Positions 25,639 to 35,930 of a DNA stretch of 64,000 nucleotides are shown piece by piece; position 1 is the stretch's first letter; the number at the start of each line of letters is the position of its first letter. Made by a program: the position numbers and the translations under genes. The notes under the pieces were generated by a model that saw only the letters and a program-made list of their open reading frames with translations, had not been told where the DNA came from and made no database searches. Where the stretch lies: assembly GCF_004217095.1 (NCBI RefSeq), contig NZ_SHKO01000001.1, positions 2,282,234 through 2,346,233 of the forward strand, given 5' to 3'. The DNA comes from Advenella incenata (lineage in GTDB: Bacteria > Pseudomonadota > Gammaproteobacteria > Burkholderiales > Burkholderiaceae_B).

Positions 25639-26928
25639 ATGCTGTCTTTTACCGTTCTTCTATTATTGGGCCTGCTCGCAATGAGTGTGACTGCCGCCGC
25701 TACAGTGGGGGTATTGGGTTTGGCGCTCTCAGAGTTATTTTCACCATTGCCTCTGAGCAATGCCATCGGTGAATTGGCTTGGGGCTCCAGTGCTGAATTC
25801 CTGCTGGTCGCTATCCCGCTTTACGTCCTCATGGGCGAACTGCTCGTGTGTTCTGGCATTGCTGGTCGGATGTACGGCGCAGTGTCAAAATGGGTTTCCT
25901 GGCTCCCCGGTGGGCTGATGAATGCCAACATCGGCGCGTCAGCGCTTTTTTCTGCCACCAGCGGGTCCAGTGTGGCAACTGCGGCAACAATCTCGACCCT
26001 GGCTCTACCGGAACAACGCAAAGCAGGGTACAACGCGCCCCTGTTTTTGGGATCAATTGCGGCAGGAGGGACCTTGGGGATTTTGATTCCACCCTCGATT
26101 AATATGATTGTGTTTGCTCTGATCGCCAACGTTTCCGTTCCCAAGCTTTATCTGGCAGCAACCGTACCGGCACTAATTCTGACCACTATGTTCGTATTGC
26201 TGATTATCGGCATCAGTATCGTGCGTCCGAGTGTAGCAGGCAAGCGTGTCCAGGTGACATGGCAAGAGCGGATAGAAAGCTTACCTCATTTGTTGCCCCC
26301 ACTGGTCATCTTTGCGTTGGTAATTGGTGTTATCTATAGTGGTGTTGCCACCGCCAGCGAATCGGCTGCACTGGGTGTGATCGCAGCGCTTGGACTGGCC
26401 TGGTCAAAGCGGTCGCTAAGCCTGGCCACACTGCGACATGCCTTTGAGTCCACCATGCGCACAACCGGTATGATCATTCTGATCACACTATCGGCGTTCT
26501 TTCTCAACTTCGTGCTTTCTTCTATCGGCCTGACCACTGAACTGGTCGATTTTGTGGTTGGGCTGCAACTGTCCCCCATGGGCACGATGCTGGCGTTGAT
26601 CGCATTTTATATTCTTCTGGGATGCTTTATGGATACGCTGGCGATGATGGTGATGACTGCACCCCTGACTGTGCCGATTGTCGTGGCAATGGGATTTGAT
26701 CCAATCTGGTTCGGTGTCATGCTAATCCTGCTGTGTGAAATGGGTCAATTGACTCCTCCATTCGGCATCAATCTGTTCGTGGTCCAGAGTATCCGTGCTG
26801 AAGGCAAGTTCATTGATGTGATTATCGGCGCTTTGCCTTTCTGCTTGGTGCTGTTGGCTTTGCTCGGCATGCTTTTGGTGTTGCCGCAGATTGCCCTGTG
26901 GCTGCCGTCACAGTTCTCCGTCTCATAA
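25639..26928 (+). CDS. TRAP transporter large permease, DctM type
   Basis: 429 residues, about 12 membrane segments. DctM signatures: FLLVAIPLYVLMGELLVCSGIAGRMY, SALFSATSGSSVATAATI, GSIAAGGTLGILIPPSINMIVFALI and the C-terminal CEMGQLTPPFGINLFVVQSI. It is the ion-coupled transport channel. Start has GGAGA about 8 nt upstream. With the DctP and DctQ genes it completes a TRAP importer for an organic acid. Confidence 0.94.
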   Translation: MLSFTVLLLLGLLAMSVTAAATVGVLGLALSELFSPLPLSNAIGELAWGSSAEFLLVAIPLYVLMGELLVCSGIAGRMYGAVSKWVSWLPGGLMNANIGASALFSATSGSSVATAATISTLALPEQRKAGYNAPLFLGSIAAGGTLGILIPPSINMIVFALIANVSVPKLYLAATVPALILTTMFVLLIIGISIVRPSVAGKRVQVTWQERIESLPHLLPPLVIFALVIGVIYSGVATASESAALGVIAALGLAWSKRSLSLATLRHAFESTMRTTGMIILITLSAFFLNFVLSSIGLTTELVDFVVGLQLSPMGTMLALIAFYILLGCFMDTLAMMVMTAPLTVPIVVAMGFDPIWFGVMLILLCEMGQLTPPFGINLFVVQSIRAEGKFIDVIIGALPFCLVLLALLGMLLVLPQIALWLPSQFSVS

Positions 26929-27006
26929 TTGGCCATGCAGCCGCAGCAGCAATGAACTTTTCGATCGCTATTTCAATTGTGCTATTTAATGAGTGAAAAA
27001 AATATA

Positions 27007-27582
27007 ATGAATACATCCATTGCAACTACCGTACAACTTCGTTGCGAAATCGCTGACGAGGCCTCATTTGCGCCTTATGGCATGCTGGTCCGGCGCCCGG
27101 ATAATGTGGCTGCAAATTTGGCTAGCGGCGCGGTTGAGTCGTGGCTATTGCCTTTTACTTCGGGGTCAGAGCCGCAGATTATGTTCAACCGATATCATGA
27201 CAAGGGCCGCGAATTTTCCGTTATGGAAAAGCACTTGAAGGTGAGTCAATGTTTCTTCCCACTGGGTGGCGTTCCCTATATTATGGTTGTGGGCAAGGGA
27301 AGCGTCGAACAACAAACAGTAGGGCCGGAGGATGTCAGGGCATTCTATGTCGATGGCGACTGCGGAGTACTCCTGTGGCAGCACGTGTGGCATTCGCTTG
27401 CCCGTTTTCCTGTGGGTGCGCCGTACATTGATCTGGCTTTCATCACGGATCTGGAAACGCAAAATGAAATTGAACGGCATCTGGCCGGTGGCGTGCGCCC
27501 AACGCAGACTGAATTTATTGATTTTATGCAAACGCATCAGACACGATTTTTGGTGCAGGACCCGCAGGGTCCGCGATCCTGA
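27007..27582 (+). CDS. AllA-like cupin (ureidoglycolate lyase family)
   Basis: 191 residues from ATG 27007; ATG 26989 is an in-frame alternative and neither has a strong ribosome site. The sequence resembles the ureidoglycolate lyase family (PF04115-like): IADEASFAPYGMLVRR at the start, HLKVSQCFFPLGGVPYIMVVG in the middle and GVLLWQHVWHSLARFPVGAPYIDLAFI near the end, like the VWH phrase of AllA. True AllA cleaves ureidoglycolate to glyoxylate and urea. No other purine-degradation gene is nearby, so a related substrate imported by the TRAP system is equally likely. Confidence 0.65.
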   Translation: MNTSIATTVQLRCEIADEASFAPYGMLVRRPDNVAANLASGAVESWLLPFTSGSEPQIMFNRYHDKGREFSVMEKHLKVSQCFFPLGGVPYIMVVGKGSVEQQTVGPEDVRAFYVDGDCGVLLWQHVWHSLARFPVGAPYIDLAFITDLETQNEIERHLAGGVRPTQTEFIDFMQTHQTRFLVQDPQGPRS

Positions 27583-27620
27583 GGAATATACGATCGTAAA
27601 GCCTTGGCGTACACGCTACG

Positions 27621-27660
27621 GCAAACAAAAGGCGGGAACAATTCCCGCTTTTTTGTTTGC
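27621..27660. terminator. Bidirectional intrinsic terminator
   Basis: Stem GCGGGAA (27632-27638), loop CAA, TTCCCGC (27642-27648), with an extended stem flanked by AAAACAAACG-like and TTTTTTG runs on the two sides. It lies between the converging AllA-like gene and the amidase gene, so it can end transcripts on both strands. Confidence 0.85.
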
Positions 27661-27675
27661 CTGCGATTATTTGAT

Positions 27676-29028
27676 TTACTGTTGCATTTGCAGTTGATGC
27701 TGCTGAAGCACCTGCGCATGCCAGTCGGTATGGGTCTGCCATTGGATGGCGGCATGTAAAATGGCGGCATCCTGCCCGTAGGCTGCGACAAACTGCATGG
27801 AGGTAGGGCGCCGGTCCTGCGTGATGCCGTTGGGAACGGCAATGGCACAACCCTGGATCAGATTGACAAAGCGCGTATAGATGCCCAGCGCTCGCTGGGG
27901 ATCAAATTGCGTCAGTCTGACGGCGGGCGTGCTTGTCGTAGGCAGGACCAGAACCCGCCCAACGGGCAGCAGGGATTCGATCTGCTCGCGGTATTGAGCT
28001 GCGCGATTGAGCAGACTGAAATAGGTAGAGAGGTCTGTTCGGCCCGACTGCATGAGGCTTTCGCGTACTGCATCATCCAGTGGCGCGTCCGGATCATCCA
28101 CCCATTGCCGATTATTCAGATACCCTTCGGTACCCGAGATACCCACCCAGGTCTGTGACATTTGCGCGAAGCTGACCGGGATGCTGGTGACGCAGGTCGG
28201 AAAGCCTAGCGCCTCGCAACGCGCCTGGCTATCGCGATAACTGGCCATCATGTCTGCATCAGCTTCGGGCAGGCTGGCGTCATCTAAAAAGACCAGGGTG
28301 GGTACAGGCTGTTGTGCGGCCTGCTCCAGTCCTCTTTCCAGCGAATGACGCCGTGCTGCCGGTAACATCGCCTGATACAGCACACGTACATCGGCAGCGG
28401 TGCGAGCCATTGGCCCGACAACGTCAAAGCGCTGGCTGAGCGCTGCCACGCCTTCCGTGCTGACCCATCCCGGGGATCCCTTGAGTCCCGTAATGCCACA
28501 CCAGGAAGAGGGGATACGTACGGAACCGCCGGTATCCGTTCCCAACGCGGCCGGCACTAATCCGGCCGCGACTGCGCAAGCCGAACCGTTGCTGGATCCA
28601 CCAGAGAAAAAGGCATCAGATGCGTCAATCGGATTGAGCGGGCGGCCCAGGGGACTGACTCCCCAGCCGCTCATCGCAAATTCGGTGGTATGACTTTTGC
28701 CGGCAATAACAGCTCCTTCACGGATCAGATTGGCGATGACAGAAGCATGTTGCTGCGGTTGCAGATTGACTGCGCGGCAACCAAGACGCGTGGGCATGCC
28801 GGCGACATCGATCAGGTCTTTTACTGCGAGCGGCACGCCACGCAGTAGCGCTGCGTCGTGGCTACGTACAGAGGCGTCCTGAGCAGGCTCATCTGCAATA
28901 TGCACGAAAGCGCGTACATTTTCATTACGTTCCCGCAAGAATTGCATTCTGTCACGCGTCACTGCTGTCTGTTCGGGTTCCGTTCGCAGGGTTCTGCAGT
29001 TATCGATCGAATCCAGGAATAAAGCCAT
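27676..29028 (-). CDS. Amidase-signature family amidohydrolase
   Basis: 450 residues from ATG 29028, with AGGAGG at 6 nt. The Ser-cisSer-Lys triad is intact: K70 (LAVKDLIDV), S145 (GGSSNGSA) and S169 (TDTGGSVRIPSS), spaced 75 and 24 residues apart as in GatA and relatives. It hydrolyses a C-N amide bond, releasing ammonia and a carboxylate. There are no gatB/gatC neighbours, so it is a stand-alone catabolic amidase. It is divergent from FadR-type copy 2. Confidence 0.88.
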   Translation of the reverse strand: MALFLDSIDNCRTLRTEPEQTAVTRDRMQFLRERNENVRAFVHIADEPAQDASVRSHDAALLRGVPLAVKDLIDVAGMPTRLGCRAVNLQPQQHASVIANLIREGAVIAGKSHTTEFAMSGWGVSPLGRPLNPIDASDAFFSGGSSNGSACAVAAGLVPAALGTDTGGSVRIPSSWCGITGLKGSPGWVSTEGVAALSQRFDVVGPMARTAADVRVLYQAMLPAARRHSLERGLEQAAQQPVPTLVFLDDASLPEADADMMASYRDSQARCEALGFPTCVTSIPVSFAQMSQTWVGISGTEGYLNNRQWVDDPDAPLDDAVRESLMQSGRTDLSTYFSLLNRAAQYREQIESLLPVGRVLVLPTTSTPAVRLTQFDPQRALGIYTRFVNLIQGCAIAVPNGITQDRRPTSMQFVAAYGQDAAILHAAIQWQTHTDWHAQVLQQHQLQMQQ

Positions 29029-29276
29029 CAAAAACCTCCTTTGTCTTGGTATGTTGCTGGGGAATCTACCCAGGCTTCATGCGCTAGGCAGACTGCATTA
29101 AGTGAATAGTTGAGGATACAGGGAAACGTTAAAGTCGAAGAAAAAAAAATTTTTATCAAATAAACGGCTCCGGGTTATCACAATTGCGCAGAGCGGACTA
29201 CAGACTTTGTTGCACATTGGCCCGTTAAATGACAAAATCTCCTGTTCAGGCTGTACGATTGCGCCAGGAGATGCCA
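29029..29276. other. Divergent intergenic region, amidase / FadR-type copy 2
   Basis: 248 bp with a poly-A tract near 29140-29150. I see no copy of the TCATANTATGA palindrome here, so the regulator gene itself is not obviously autoregulated by that site. No gene. Confidence 0.35.
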
Positions 29277-30044
29277 ATGACAAAAGAAACCAATTCCGTT
29301 CCCAGAAAAAAAGCATTGTCTGCTCAGGTCGCCGACGAATTGCGCGCGCGTATTGAGCGCGGTGAATATGCACCAGGCGACAAACTGCCCACTGAACCTG
29401 TCCTTATCCAGCAGTTCGGTTTCAGCCGGACCGTCATTCGCGAGGCCATCGCCGCTTTGCGAGCTGATCGCTTGCTTGAATCACGGCAGGGTGCCGGTGT
29501 ATTTGTGCTGACCCCACCCGAGCCATCTGAGCTGATGCTGCTTCTGGCTCCCGCTTCGGACAGAATTTCAGACATCATAGAAGAGCTGGAACTGCGTATT
29601 GGGATAGAAGTGGAGGCTGCGGGATTGGCAGCGGCCCGCAGATCTCCCGCTCAGGAAGCCGAAATCCTGCACCAGATTGAACGGTTTGCGCAACTGAGCC
29701 ATGAGGGCAAGCCGACGGACGAGGCTGATTTTTGCTTTCATATGGCAATCGCGGCTGCGACCAACAATGCGCGCTTTAAGACGTTCCTTGAGCATATCGG
29801 CCGTCGCATGATCCCACGAGTGAAATTGCGCAGCATCACGGGAGGAGTGGATCTGCCCAGCCGGGATCATACGATCCTCGCAGAGCACTCGGCGATAGCG
29901 GATGCCATCAGCGCTGGCGACACTGAGCTGGCGCGCGAAACGATGCGCACACATTTGCAGATCGGTCTGCAACGCTATCGGTCGATGGCACGCAAGGTTG
30001 GTGTTCTTCTTCCTGACCAGAAAGCTGACACGATTAAATCATGA
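29277..30044 (+). CDS. FadR-type GntR regulator, copy 2
   Basis: 255 residues from ATG 29277 (AGGAG, 6 nt); ATG 29229 is in frame but unsupported. Winged helix at about 9-78 (KALSAQVADELRARIERGEYAPGDKLPTEPVLIQQFGFSRTVIREAIAALRADRLLESRQGAGVFVL), FCD domain after it with the same metal-site phrases as copy 1 (LELRIGIEVEAAGLAA, EADFCFHMAIAAATNN, LAEHSAIADAI). The DNA-recognition helix FGFSRTVIREAIAALR is identical in the two proteins, so they should bind the same operator. It lies 99 bp upstream of kdgD, whose promoter contains a two-site operator. Likely effector: a sugar acid or a product of its catabolism. Confidence 0.93.
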   Translation: MTKETNSVPRKKALSAQVADELRARIERGEYAPGDKLPTEPVLIQQFGFSRTVIREAIAALRADRLLESRQGAGVFVLTPPEPSELMLLLAPASDRISDIIEELELRIGIEVEAAGLAAARRSPAQEAEILHQIERFAQLSHEGKPTDEADFCFHMAIAAATNNARFKTFLEHIGRRMIPRVKLRSITGGVDLPSRDHTILAEHSAIADAISAGDTELARETMRTHLQIGLQRYRSMARKVGVLLPDQKADTIKS

Positions 30045-30070
30045 TTGCGCTGTAGATATCACAATTGCGA

Positions 30071-31055
<985 letters not shown>

Positions 31056-31134
31056 TCATTAACCACAACTGCAATACAAAGTTATCCCGGCCATGGCGTC
31101 GGGATACCCTGGACAACCTGTCATGGAGAACAAC

Positions 31135-32721
31135 ATGGTCTTAAATGGCGAAATGCTCATTGGTGCAAGTGCCGTACGTGGAAACGCAGGCAATCAACTT
31201 GCATTCAATCCCACCACCAATACTGATATCCCAGAACCTGTATTTAACCTTGGCGCTCGCCAAGAGGTCGAACGCGCAGCACAGCTGGCTCACGACGCGT
31301 TTGATTATTATCGCAATTTGCCATTAAGCCGTCGCGCTGCATTTCTGGAGTCCATCGCCGACAACATCATGCAAATCGGTGACATCCTGCTGGAACGGGC
31401 ACACGCTGAAACAGGCCTGCCTATCGCCCGGCTGCAAGGCGAGCGTGGCCGCACGGTCGGTCAGTTGCGCCTGTTTGCCAAAGTGGTGCGTGATGGTCAC
31501 TTTTTGTCTGCCACTATTGACTCTGCTGAACCGGATCGTCAACCGCTACCGCGTGCTGATTTGCGACTGGTCAAAATACCCTTAGGGCCGGTTGCCGTCT
31601 TTGGCGCCAGTAATTTCCCTTTGGCCTTTTCCGTTGCTGGAGGTGATACCGCTTCTGCTTTAGCTGCCGGCGCGCCGGTGATTGTCAAGGCTCATAGTGC
31701 CCATCTGGGGACGTCGGAACTGGTTGGGCGCGCGATACAGAAAGCGGTAGGTGAGCATCAATTGCCCGAAGGCGTATTCTCGCTGCTTTTTGGAAAGGGG
31801 CGTGAAGTGGGTGAACAGCTTGTCGCTCATCCAGTTATCAAAGCAGTGGGATTTACGGGCTCTCGTCAGGGCGGATTGGCATTGGTGAACATCGCCCGCA
31901 ATCGCCCTGAACCCATTCCTGTGTACGCCGAGATGAGCAGTATCAATCCGGTCTTTATTCTGCCGGCAGCCCTGAACCTGCGTGGCGCTGAAATTGCGCG
32001 GGGTCTGGTCGATTCACTGACAATGGGGGCAGGCCAGTTCTGCACCAACCCTGGTTTGGTCTTGGCGATCGACAGTCCAGAGCTTGAGCAGTTCATCCAC
32101 TCAGCCACCGATGCCGTGATCGGAAAAGAAGCACAAACAATGCTGACTGGTCCGATTCATGAAGCCTACGACGCAGGCAATGCCAAGGTGCAAATGGCAA
32201 GCGGAGTGCAAACAGTGGCTATGGGCCAAGATGCGGATGGCAAGCCGAATGCGGCACGCGCTGCGCTGTATGCGACCGACGCTGCGCACTTCCTGGAGAA
32301 TCCGGATCTGCATGCGGAAATGTTCGGACCGGCCACCATCATTGTTCGCGCCAGGGATATGGATGAGCTTTTGCAGATTACGCAAGCTTTAGAGGGACAA
32401 CTGACTGCCACCTTGCAAATTGAGCCGGCCGATTATGCCGCTGCAGCCCGCTTGATGCCACTGCTTGAGCGCAAAGCGGGTCGAATTCTGGTTAACGGCT
32501 TTCCTACAGGTGTCGAAGTTTGCCATGCTATGGTTCACGGTGGGCCGTTTCCCGCCAGTTCCAATGCCATGTTTACTTCGGTAGGTGCAACCTCTATAGA
32601 TCGCTTCCTGCGCCCCGTGTGTTATCAGGATATGCCAGATCAATTGCTTCCTGAGGCACTAAAACAGAACAATTCATCTGAGATTTTTAGAATGCTTGAC
32701 GGGCAATTGCGCAAGGATTGA
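31135..32721 (+). CDS. 2-oxoglutarate semialdehyde dehydrogenase (NADP+)
   Basis: 528 residues from ATG 31135, chosen because TGGAG lies 6 nt upstream; ATG 31123 and 31093 are in-frame alternatives. Aldehyde dehydrogenase fold of the KGSDH subfamily: [40 protein letters not shown] for cofactor binding, general-base E266 (YAEMSSINP) and nucleophile C303 (AGQFCTNPG). It oxidises 2-oxoglutarate semialdehyde to 2-oxoglutarate for the TCA cycle. It sits 79 bp after kdgD, presumably in the same transcript under the FadR-type operator. Confidence 0.93.
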   Translation: MVLNGEMLIGASAVRGNAGNQLAFNPTTNTDIPEPVFNLGARQEVERAAQLAHDAFDYYRNLPLSRRAAFLESIADNIMQIGDILLERAHAETGLPIARLQGERGRTVGQLRLFAKVVRDGHFLSATIDSAEPDRQPLPRADLRLVKIPLGPVAVFGASNFPLAFSVAGGDTASALAAGAPVIVKAHSAHLGTSELVGRAIQKAVGEHQLPEGVFSLLFGKGREVGEQLVAHPVIKAVGFTGSRQGGLALVNIARNRPEPIPVYAEMSSINPVFILPAALNLRGAEIARGLVDSLTMGAGQFCTNPGLVLAIDSPELEQFIHSATDAVIGKEAQTMLTGPIHEAYDAGNAKVQMASGVQTVAMGQDADGKPNAARAALYATDAAHFLENPDLHAEMFGPATIIVRARDMDELLQITQALEGQLTATLQIEPADYAAAARLMPLLERKAGRILVNGFPTGVEVCHAMVHGGPFPASSNAMFTSVGATSIDRFLRPVCYQDMPDQLLPEALKQNNSSEIFRMLDGQLRKD

Positions 32722-32870
32722 CCCATTGCAGGATTGCGAAAAAATAGATTATCTGAATGTTTCCCAGGCCTTCATCAACCGTAAGTTAATGCGCCGTGAA
32801 TAACTGTTGATGGATAGGCAAGGGTAGTGTTGCTACACTGCTATCTCCAATATTTTGAAGGTGGCTTGCG

Positions 32871-33866
32871 ATGATGCGGAGTAATACTGGTTTAGTGTTT
32901 TTCCTGATCCTGCTTTGTGTGTTGTTCGGTCGTAGCGCCGGCGCGCAATCCTCCGCAGAGCCGGCTGTATATCCGCAACAGCCCATTAACCTGATTGTGG
33001 GATGGTCTCCCGGTGGAGCCGTAGATCTGCTGGCACGTCAGTTGGGAACCGTCCTATCGAAAGATTTGGGAAAATCAATCGTTGTCGAGAACAGGGCCGG
33101 CGCCAGCGGCACGATCGCTCATGCTCAGGCGGTTCGCGCAAGGCCTGATGGCTATACCGCCATTCTTGCGTCCAATAGCACATTTGTTATCGGGCCGCAT
33201 CTTTACAAGAAATTGCCATACCAGCACGAGAAGGACTTGGCAGCCGTGTCGTTGGTCGCTGCCAGTCCTCTGGTCCTGGCGGTCAATCCCGCTTTGAAGG
33301 TCTCAACGCTGGAGCAACTTCTGGTTATTGCTCGTGAACGTCCCGGTCGTCTGAACTTCGCTTCGGGAGGGCAGGGATCCACTAGTCATCTGGCTGCTGA
33401 ATTGTTGATGTCCCTGACTGGTATTCAAATGACCCATATTCCTTACCAGGGAGGTGCACCCGCAGCGAGCGCAGTCATGTCTGGAGAAGTAGACATAGCT
33501 TTTCTCGATCTGGGTGTCTCTCTGCCGTTTCTGAGTTCGAACCGCTTCTTGGCATTGGCTGTATCCAGCGACAAGAGGTCGACCCTTCTGCCTGAAGTGC
33601 CAACCGTTGCCGAGTCCGGGGTGAAGGACTTTGAAGTTACGACCACCTTCGGTTTGTTTGTCCCTGCACAAACCCCAGCAACTGTGGTTCAGCGACTTAA
33701 TGCCGCGACCGTTAAAGCAATTAATGATGAAAAGCTACAACAGAAACTGGTGCAGCAGGGCGTGGTAACAATAGGTTCGACTCCCGCCGAGTTACGAGAC
33801 TATACGGCCAGAGAAAGTTCGCGTTGGGGAAAAATCATTGACGAACGCCATATCACGGTGAAATGA
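32871..33866 (+). CDS. Bug/TctC-family receptor upstream of an opine-type dehydrogenase
   Basis: 331 residues with a signal peptide (about 1-26, SAGAQ). Bug hallmarks: YPQQPINLIVGWSPGGAVDLLARQLG, VENRAGASGTIAHAQAVRARPDGYTAIL and HIPYQGGAPAASAVMSGEVDIAFLDLG. It binds a small anionic or amide ligand in the periplasm. No TctAB genes are present. It is followed after 1 bp by the dehydrogenase gene, which suggests the two act on one compound. Confidence 0.9.
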   Translation: MMRSNTGLVFFLILLCVLFGRSAGAQSSAEPAVYPQQPINLIVGWSPGGAVDLLARQLGTVLSKDLGKSIVVENRAGASGTIAHAQAVRARPDGYTAILASNSTFVIGPHLYKKLPYQHEKDLAAVSLVAASPLVLAVNPALKVSTLEQLLVIARERPGRLNFASGGQGSTSHLAAELLMSLTGIQMTHIPYQGGAPAASAVMSGEVDIAFLDLGVSLPFLSSNRFLALAVSSDKRSTLLPEVPTVAESGVKDFEVTTTFGLFVPAQTPATVVQRLNAATVKAINDEKLQQKLVQQGVVTIGSTPAELRDYTARESSRWGKIIDERHITVK

Positions 33867-33867
33867 C

Positions 33868-35013
33868 ATGAAACAAAGTGCTTGCCGCGTTCTGATTCTT
33901 GGTGCTGGGGCTATCGGTTGTGCCACTGCTGCATTTCTGAGTGCGCGAGGTATTCCTGTCGCTATGTGGTCTCCGACGGCCGGGCGTTTACACAAGAAGA
34001 AAGGTAGGGCGCAGTTCGAGTGCGTAGGGGCCGTCAATGCTTCGGTCACGGTCGATTGCCTGGGCCATCTCGATTCGCTATCTGATTACTCTCATATCTT
34101 TGTTTGTTTACCAGCGTCCCTCTATCAGCAAGTACTGACGTCTGCCGGGCAATATTGGAAGGATGGCCAGACCATCATTGTCAGCGGCGCACTCTCGCTG
34201 GTGCCGCTGTGGATCAAGAGCATGGCCGCAGCGAATAACGTTTGTGTGACGACAGTAGGTTGGGGTACGACGCTAACAACCGCCCATTTTCTGCCTGATG
34301 GACGCTTGCATATCAATGCATTGCGTGACCGGATTGATATGGCCTGGCTCCCGGCTCGCAGTGTTGTTGCAACCGAAGCAGGCGATGAACCCGGTGCGCA
34401 GGATCACGTGGTCGGGGCACAAAGCGCTTATGTCGATTGCCAACAATTTTTCGGCGACAGATTTTTGCTTACGGACAGTTTGTTGGCCTGCACACTGGCT
34501 AACATCAACCCGATCGCGCACGCAGCAGAAGTGATTCCCAATCTAACCCGGATGGATAGGGGAGAGGCTTGGCAACTTTTTGGAAACTTTACAGGCGTGG
34601 TTGCCAATATGGCAGAGGCACTGGATCAAGAACGGTTAACGCTGGCGCACCGATTGGGATTTACGCTGCCTACGCTGGCGCAGCACTATCAGCGTTCCTA
34701 TCATGTGAAATGCGGCCCACTAAATGAGATGGCACAGGCGATCGAAGAACGAGGCGCTGGCCCATTGGGTCCAGGTCTTCTGGAACATCGTTATGTGCTG
34801 GAAGACGTGCCATTTGGATTGGTATTTTTGGAGCGCCTGGCCCAGGTGAGCGGCGTGCCGTGTCCGACATTATCCGCTTGCATTACGCTACTGGAGGCTG
34901 TCTACAAGCGATCTTTCCGGGATCAGAATTTTTTAATGGCCTCATTGTTACCGGAGGCAATGTCAATTGAAGAACTGCTAGGAGCGTGTAAAAGCGCATG
35001 TGCCGCATCATGA
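33868..35013 (+). CDS. NAD(P)-dependent opine/octopine dehydrogenase family protein
   Basis: 381 residues. N-terminal Rossmann motif VLILGAGAIGCATAAFLSARG. The C-terminal octopine dehydrogenase domain contains NINPIAHAAEVIPNL (about 213-227), with the conserved Asn and His of opine dehydrogenases, and DVPFGLVFLERLAQVSGVPCPTLSACITLLEAV, typical of the family. Such enzymes make or break the secondary amine between an amino acid and a 2-oxo acid. In a receptor-linked operon a catabolic direction (opine use) is likelier, but this is inference. Its last 91 bp overlap the 3' end of the opposing LysR gene. Confidence 0.82.
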   Translation: MKQSACRVLILGAGAIGCATAAFLSARGIPVAMWSPTAGRLHKKKGRAQFECVGAVNASVTVDCLGHLDSLSDYSHIFVCLPASLYQQVLTSAGQYWKDGQTIIVSGALSLVPLWIKSMAAANNVCVTTVGWGTTLTTAHFLPDGRLHINALRDRIDMAWLPARSVVATEAGDEPGAQDHVVGAQSAYVDCQQFFGDRFLLTDSLLACTLANINPIAHAAEVIPNLTRMDRGEAWQLFGNFTGVVANMAEALDQERLTLAHRLGFTLPTLAQHYQRSYHVKCGPLNEMAQAIEERGAGPLGPGLLEHRYVLEDVPFGLVFLERLAQVSGVPCPTLSACITLLEAVYKRSFRDQNFLMASLLPEAMSIEELLGACKSACAAS

Positions 35014-35930
35014 AAGCGCTCAATGATGTCGGTTTGATGAAATTGAGTTCGATGTACTACAACAATAGGGATTGAATCCGGTAGCTCTTTTACCGAAAGA
35101 GCTACTAGTGTACCTTTGCTCAGGCTTTCTTTTACAGTGCGCTGCGCAAGCAGACTTAGGCCATGGCGCTGTTGGACTAGTTTGAGGTTCGTGATCGCGT
35201 TCATCGATTCGATCACAGGGGCGATAGGGGGCAAGTTTTGGTTAAGTAGTAGTTGCTCCAGCATCAAGCGCGCTTGTGTCGGTCGTGGAGGAAGCACCCA
35301 GGATTCACGTCTTAAGTCCTGCCACGTCCAATCGTCGGATCTGCGTTGAAGGGCTGCTGGATGATCGGGCGCGCAAACCACGATCCACTGCTCGTGGCAG
35401 ACGGGACGAATAAGAAGGCCATCCTGGCACAGGCTGCCTAATTCGGAGGCAGTATTCATCGTAATCAACACGTCTATTTCGCCACTTTCCAACTTGCGTT
35501 GAGTATCATCCAGACGTCCTTCAACAATTTGAATCGGCGCAAGTGTGCCATGTTGTGCCATGACACGCAGGATATCGGGGAGTAAAGACCACGCTATGAA
35601 GGGCGGCGCGCCGATTCGCAGCACTGGCTCGTGGCTCAGTTTTCGGTCGCGCAGGTCATCAGCCAGGTTGGCCACCTCGGACAACAGCAGGCGGGAGCGA
35701 TGCACCAGAATATTGCCGTCGTGCGTTAGGCTGACGCCGCGGCCATGACGCTCGAATATAGTGACACCCAATAGCGTTTCTATTTCACCGAGTCCTTTGC
35801 TAACGGCTGCGGTACTCACGCAGAGCTTTTCGCCGGCGGCACGCATGCTACCCAAATCGGCCAAAACAGTGAGCAATTCGAACTGCCGCATTCGCAGCGA
35901 GGCGATCATTCGATAAGTTGAGTCGTGCAT
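34923..35930 (-). CDS. LysR-family regulator overlapping the opine dehydrogenase gene
   Basis: 335 residues. Helix-turn-helix at about 12-70: RMRQFELLTVLADLGSMRAAGEKLCVSTAAVSKGLGEIETLLGVTIFERHGRGVSLTHDG. The effector domain includes VLRIGAPPFIAWSLLPDILRVM and LVQQRHGLSLLAQRTV. Start supported by AAGG 7 nt upstream. The coding region converges on and overlaps the opine-dehydrogenase gene by 91 bp, both frames being intact. It probably regulates a neighbour, but it is not divergent from any operon, so the target is unclear. Confidence 0.9.
   Translation of the reverse strand: MHDSTYRMIASLRMRQFELLTVLADLGSMRAAGEKLCVSTAAVSKGLGEIETLLGVTIFERHGRGVSLTHDGNILVHRSRLLLSEVANLADDLRDRKLSHEPVLRIGAPPFIAWSLLPDILRVMAQHGTLAPIQIVEGRLDDTQRKLESGEIDVLITMNTASELGSLCQDGLLIRPVCHEQWIVVCAPDHPAALQRRSDDWTWQDLRRESWVLPPRPTQARLMLEQLLLNQNLPPIAPVIESMNAITNLKLVQQRHGLSLLAQRTVKESLSKGTLVALSVKELPDSIPIVVVHRTQFHQTDIIERFHDAAHALLHAPSSSSIDIASGNNEAIKKF

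Noticed and set aside
27007-27582. Assignment as genuine allantoin-pathway AllA
   Set aside because: No other allantoin genes are near; kept only as an AllA-like family member.
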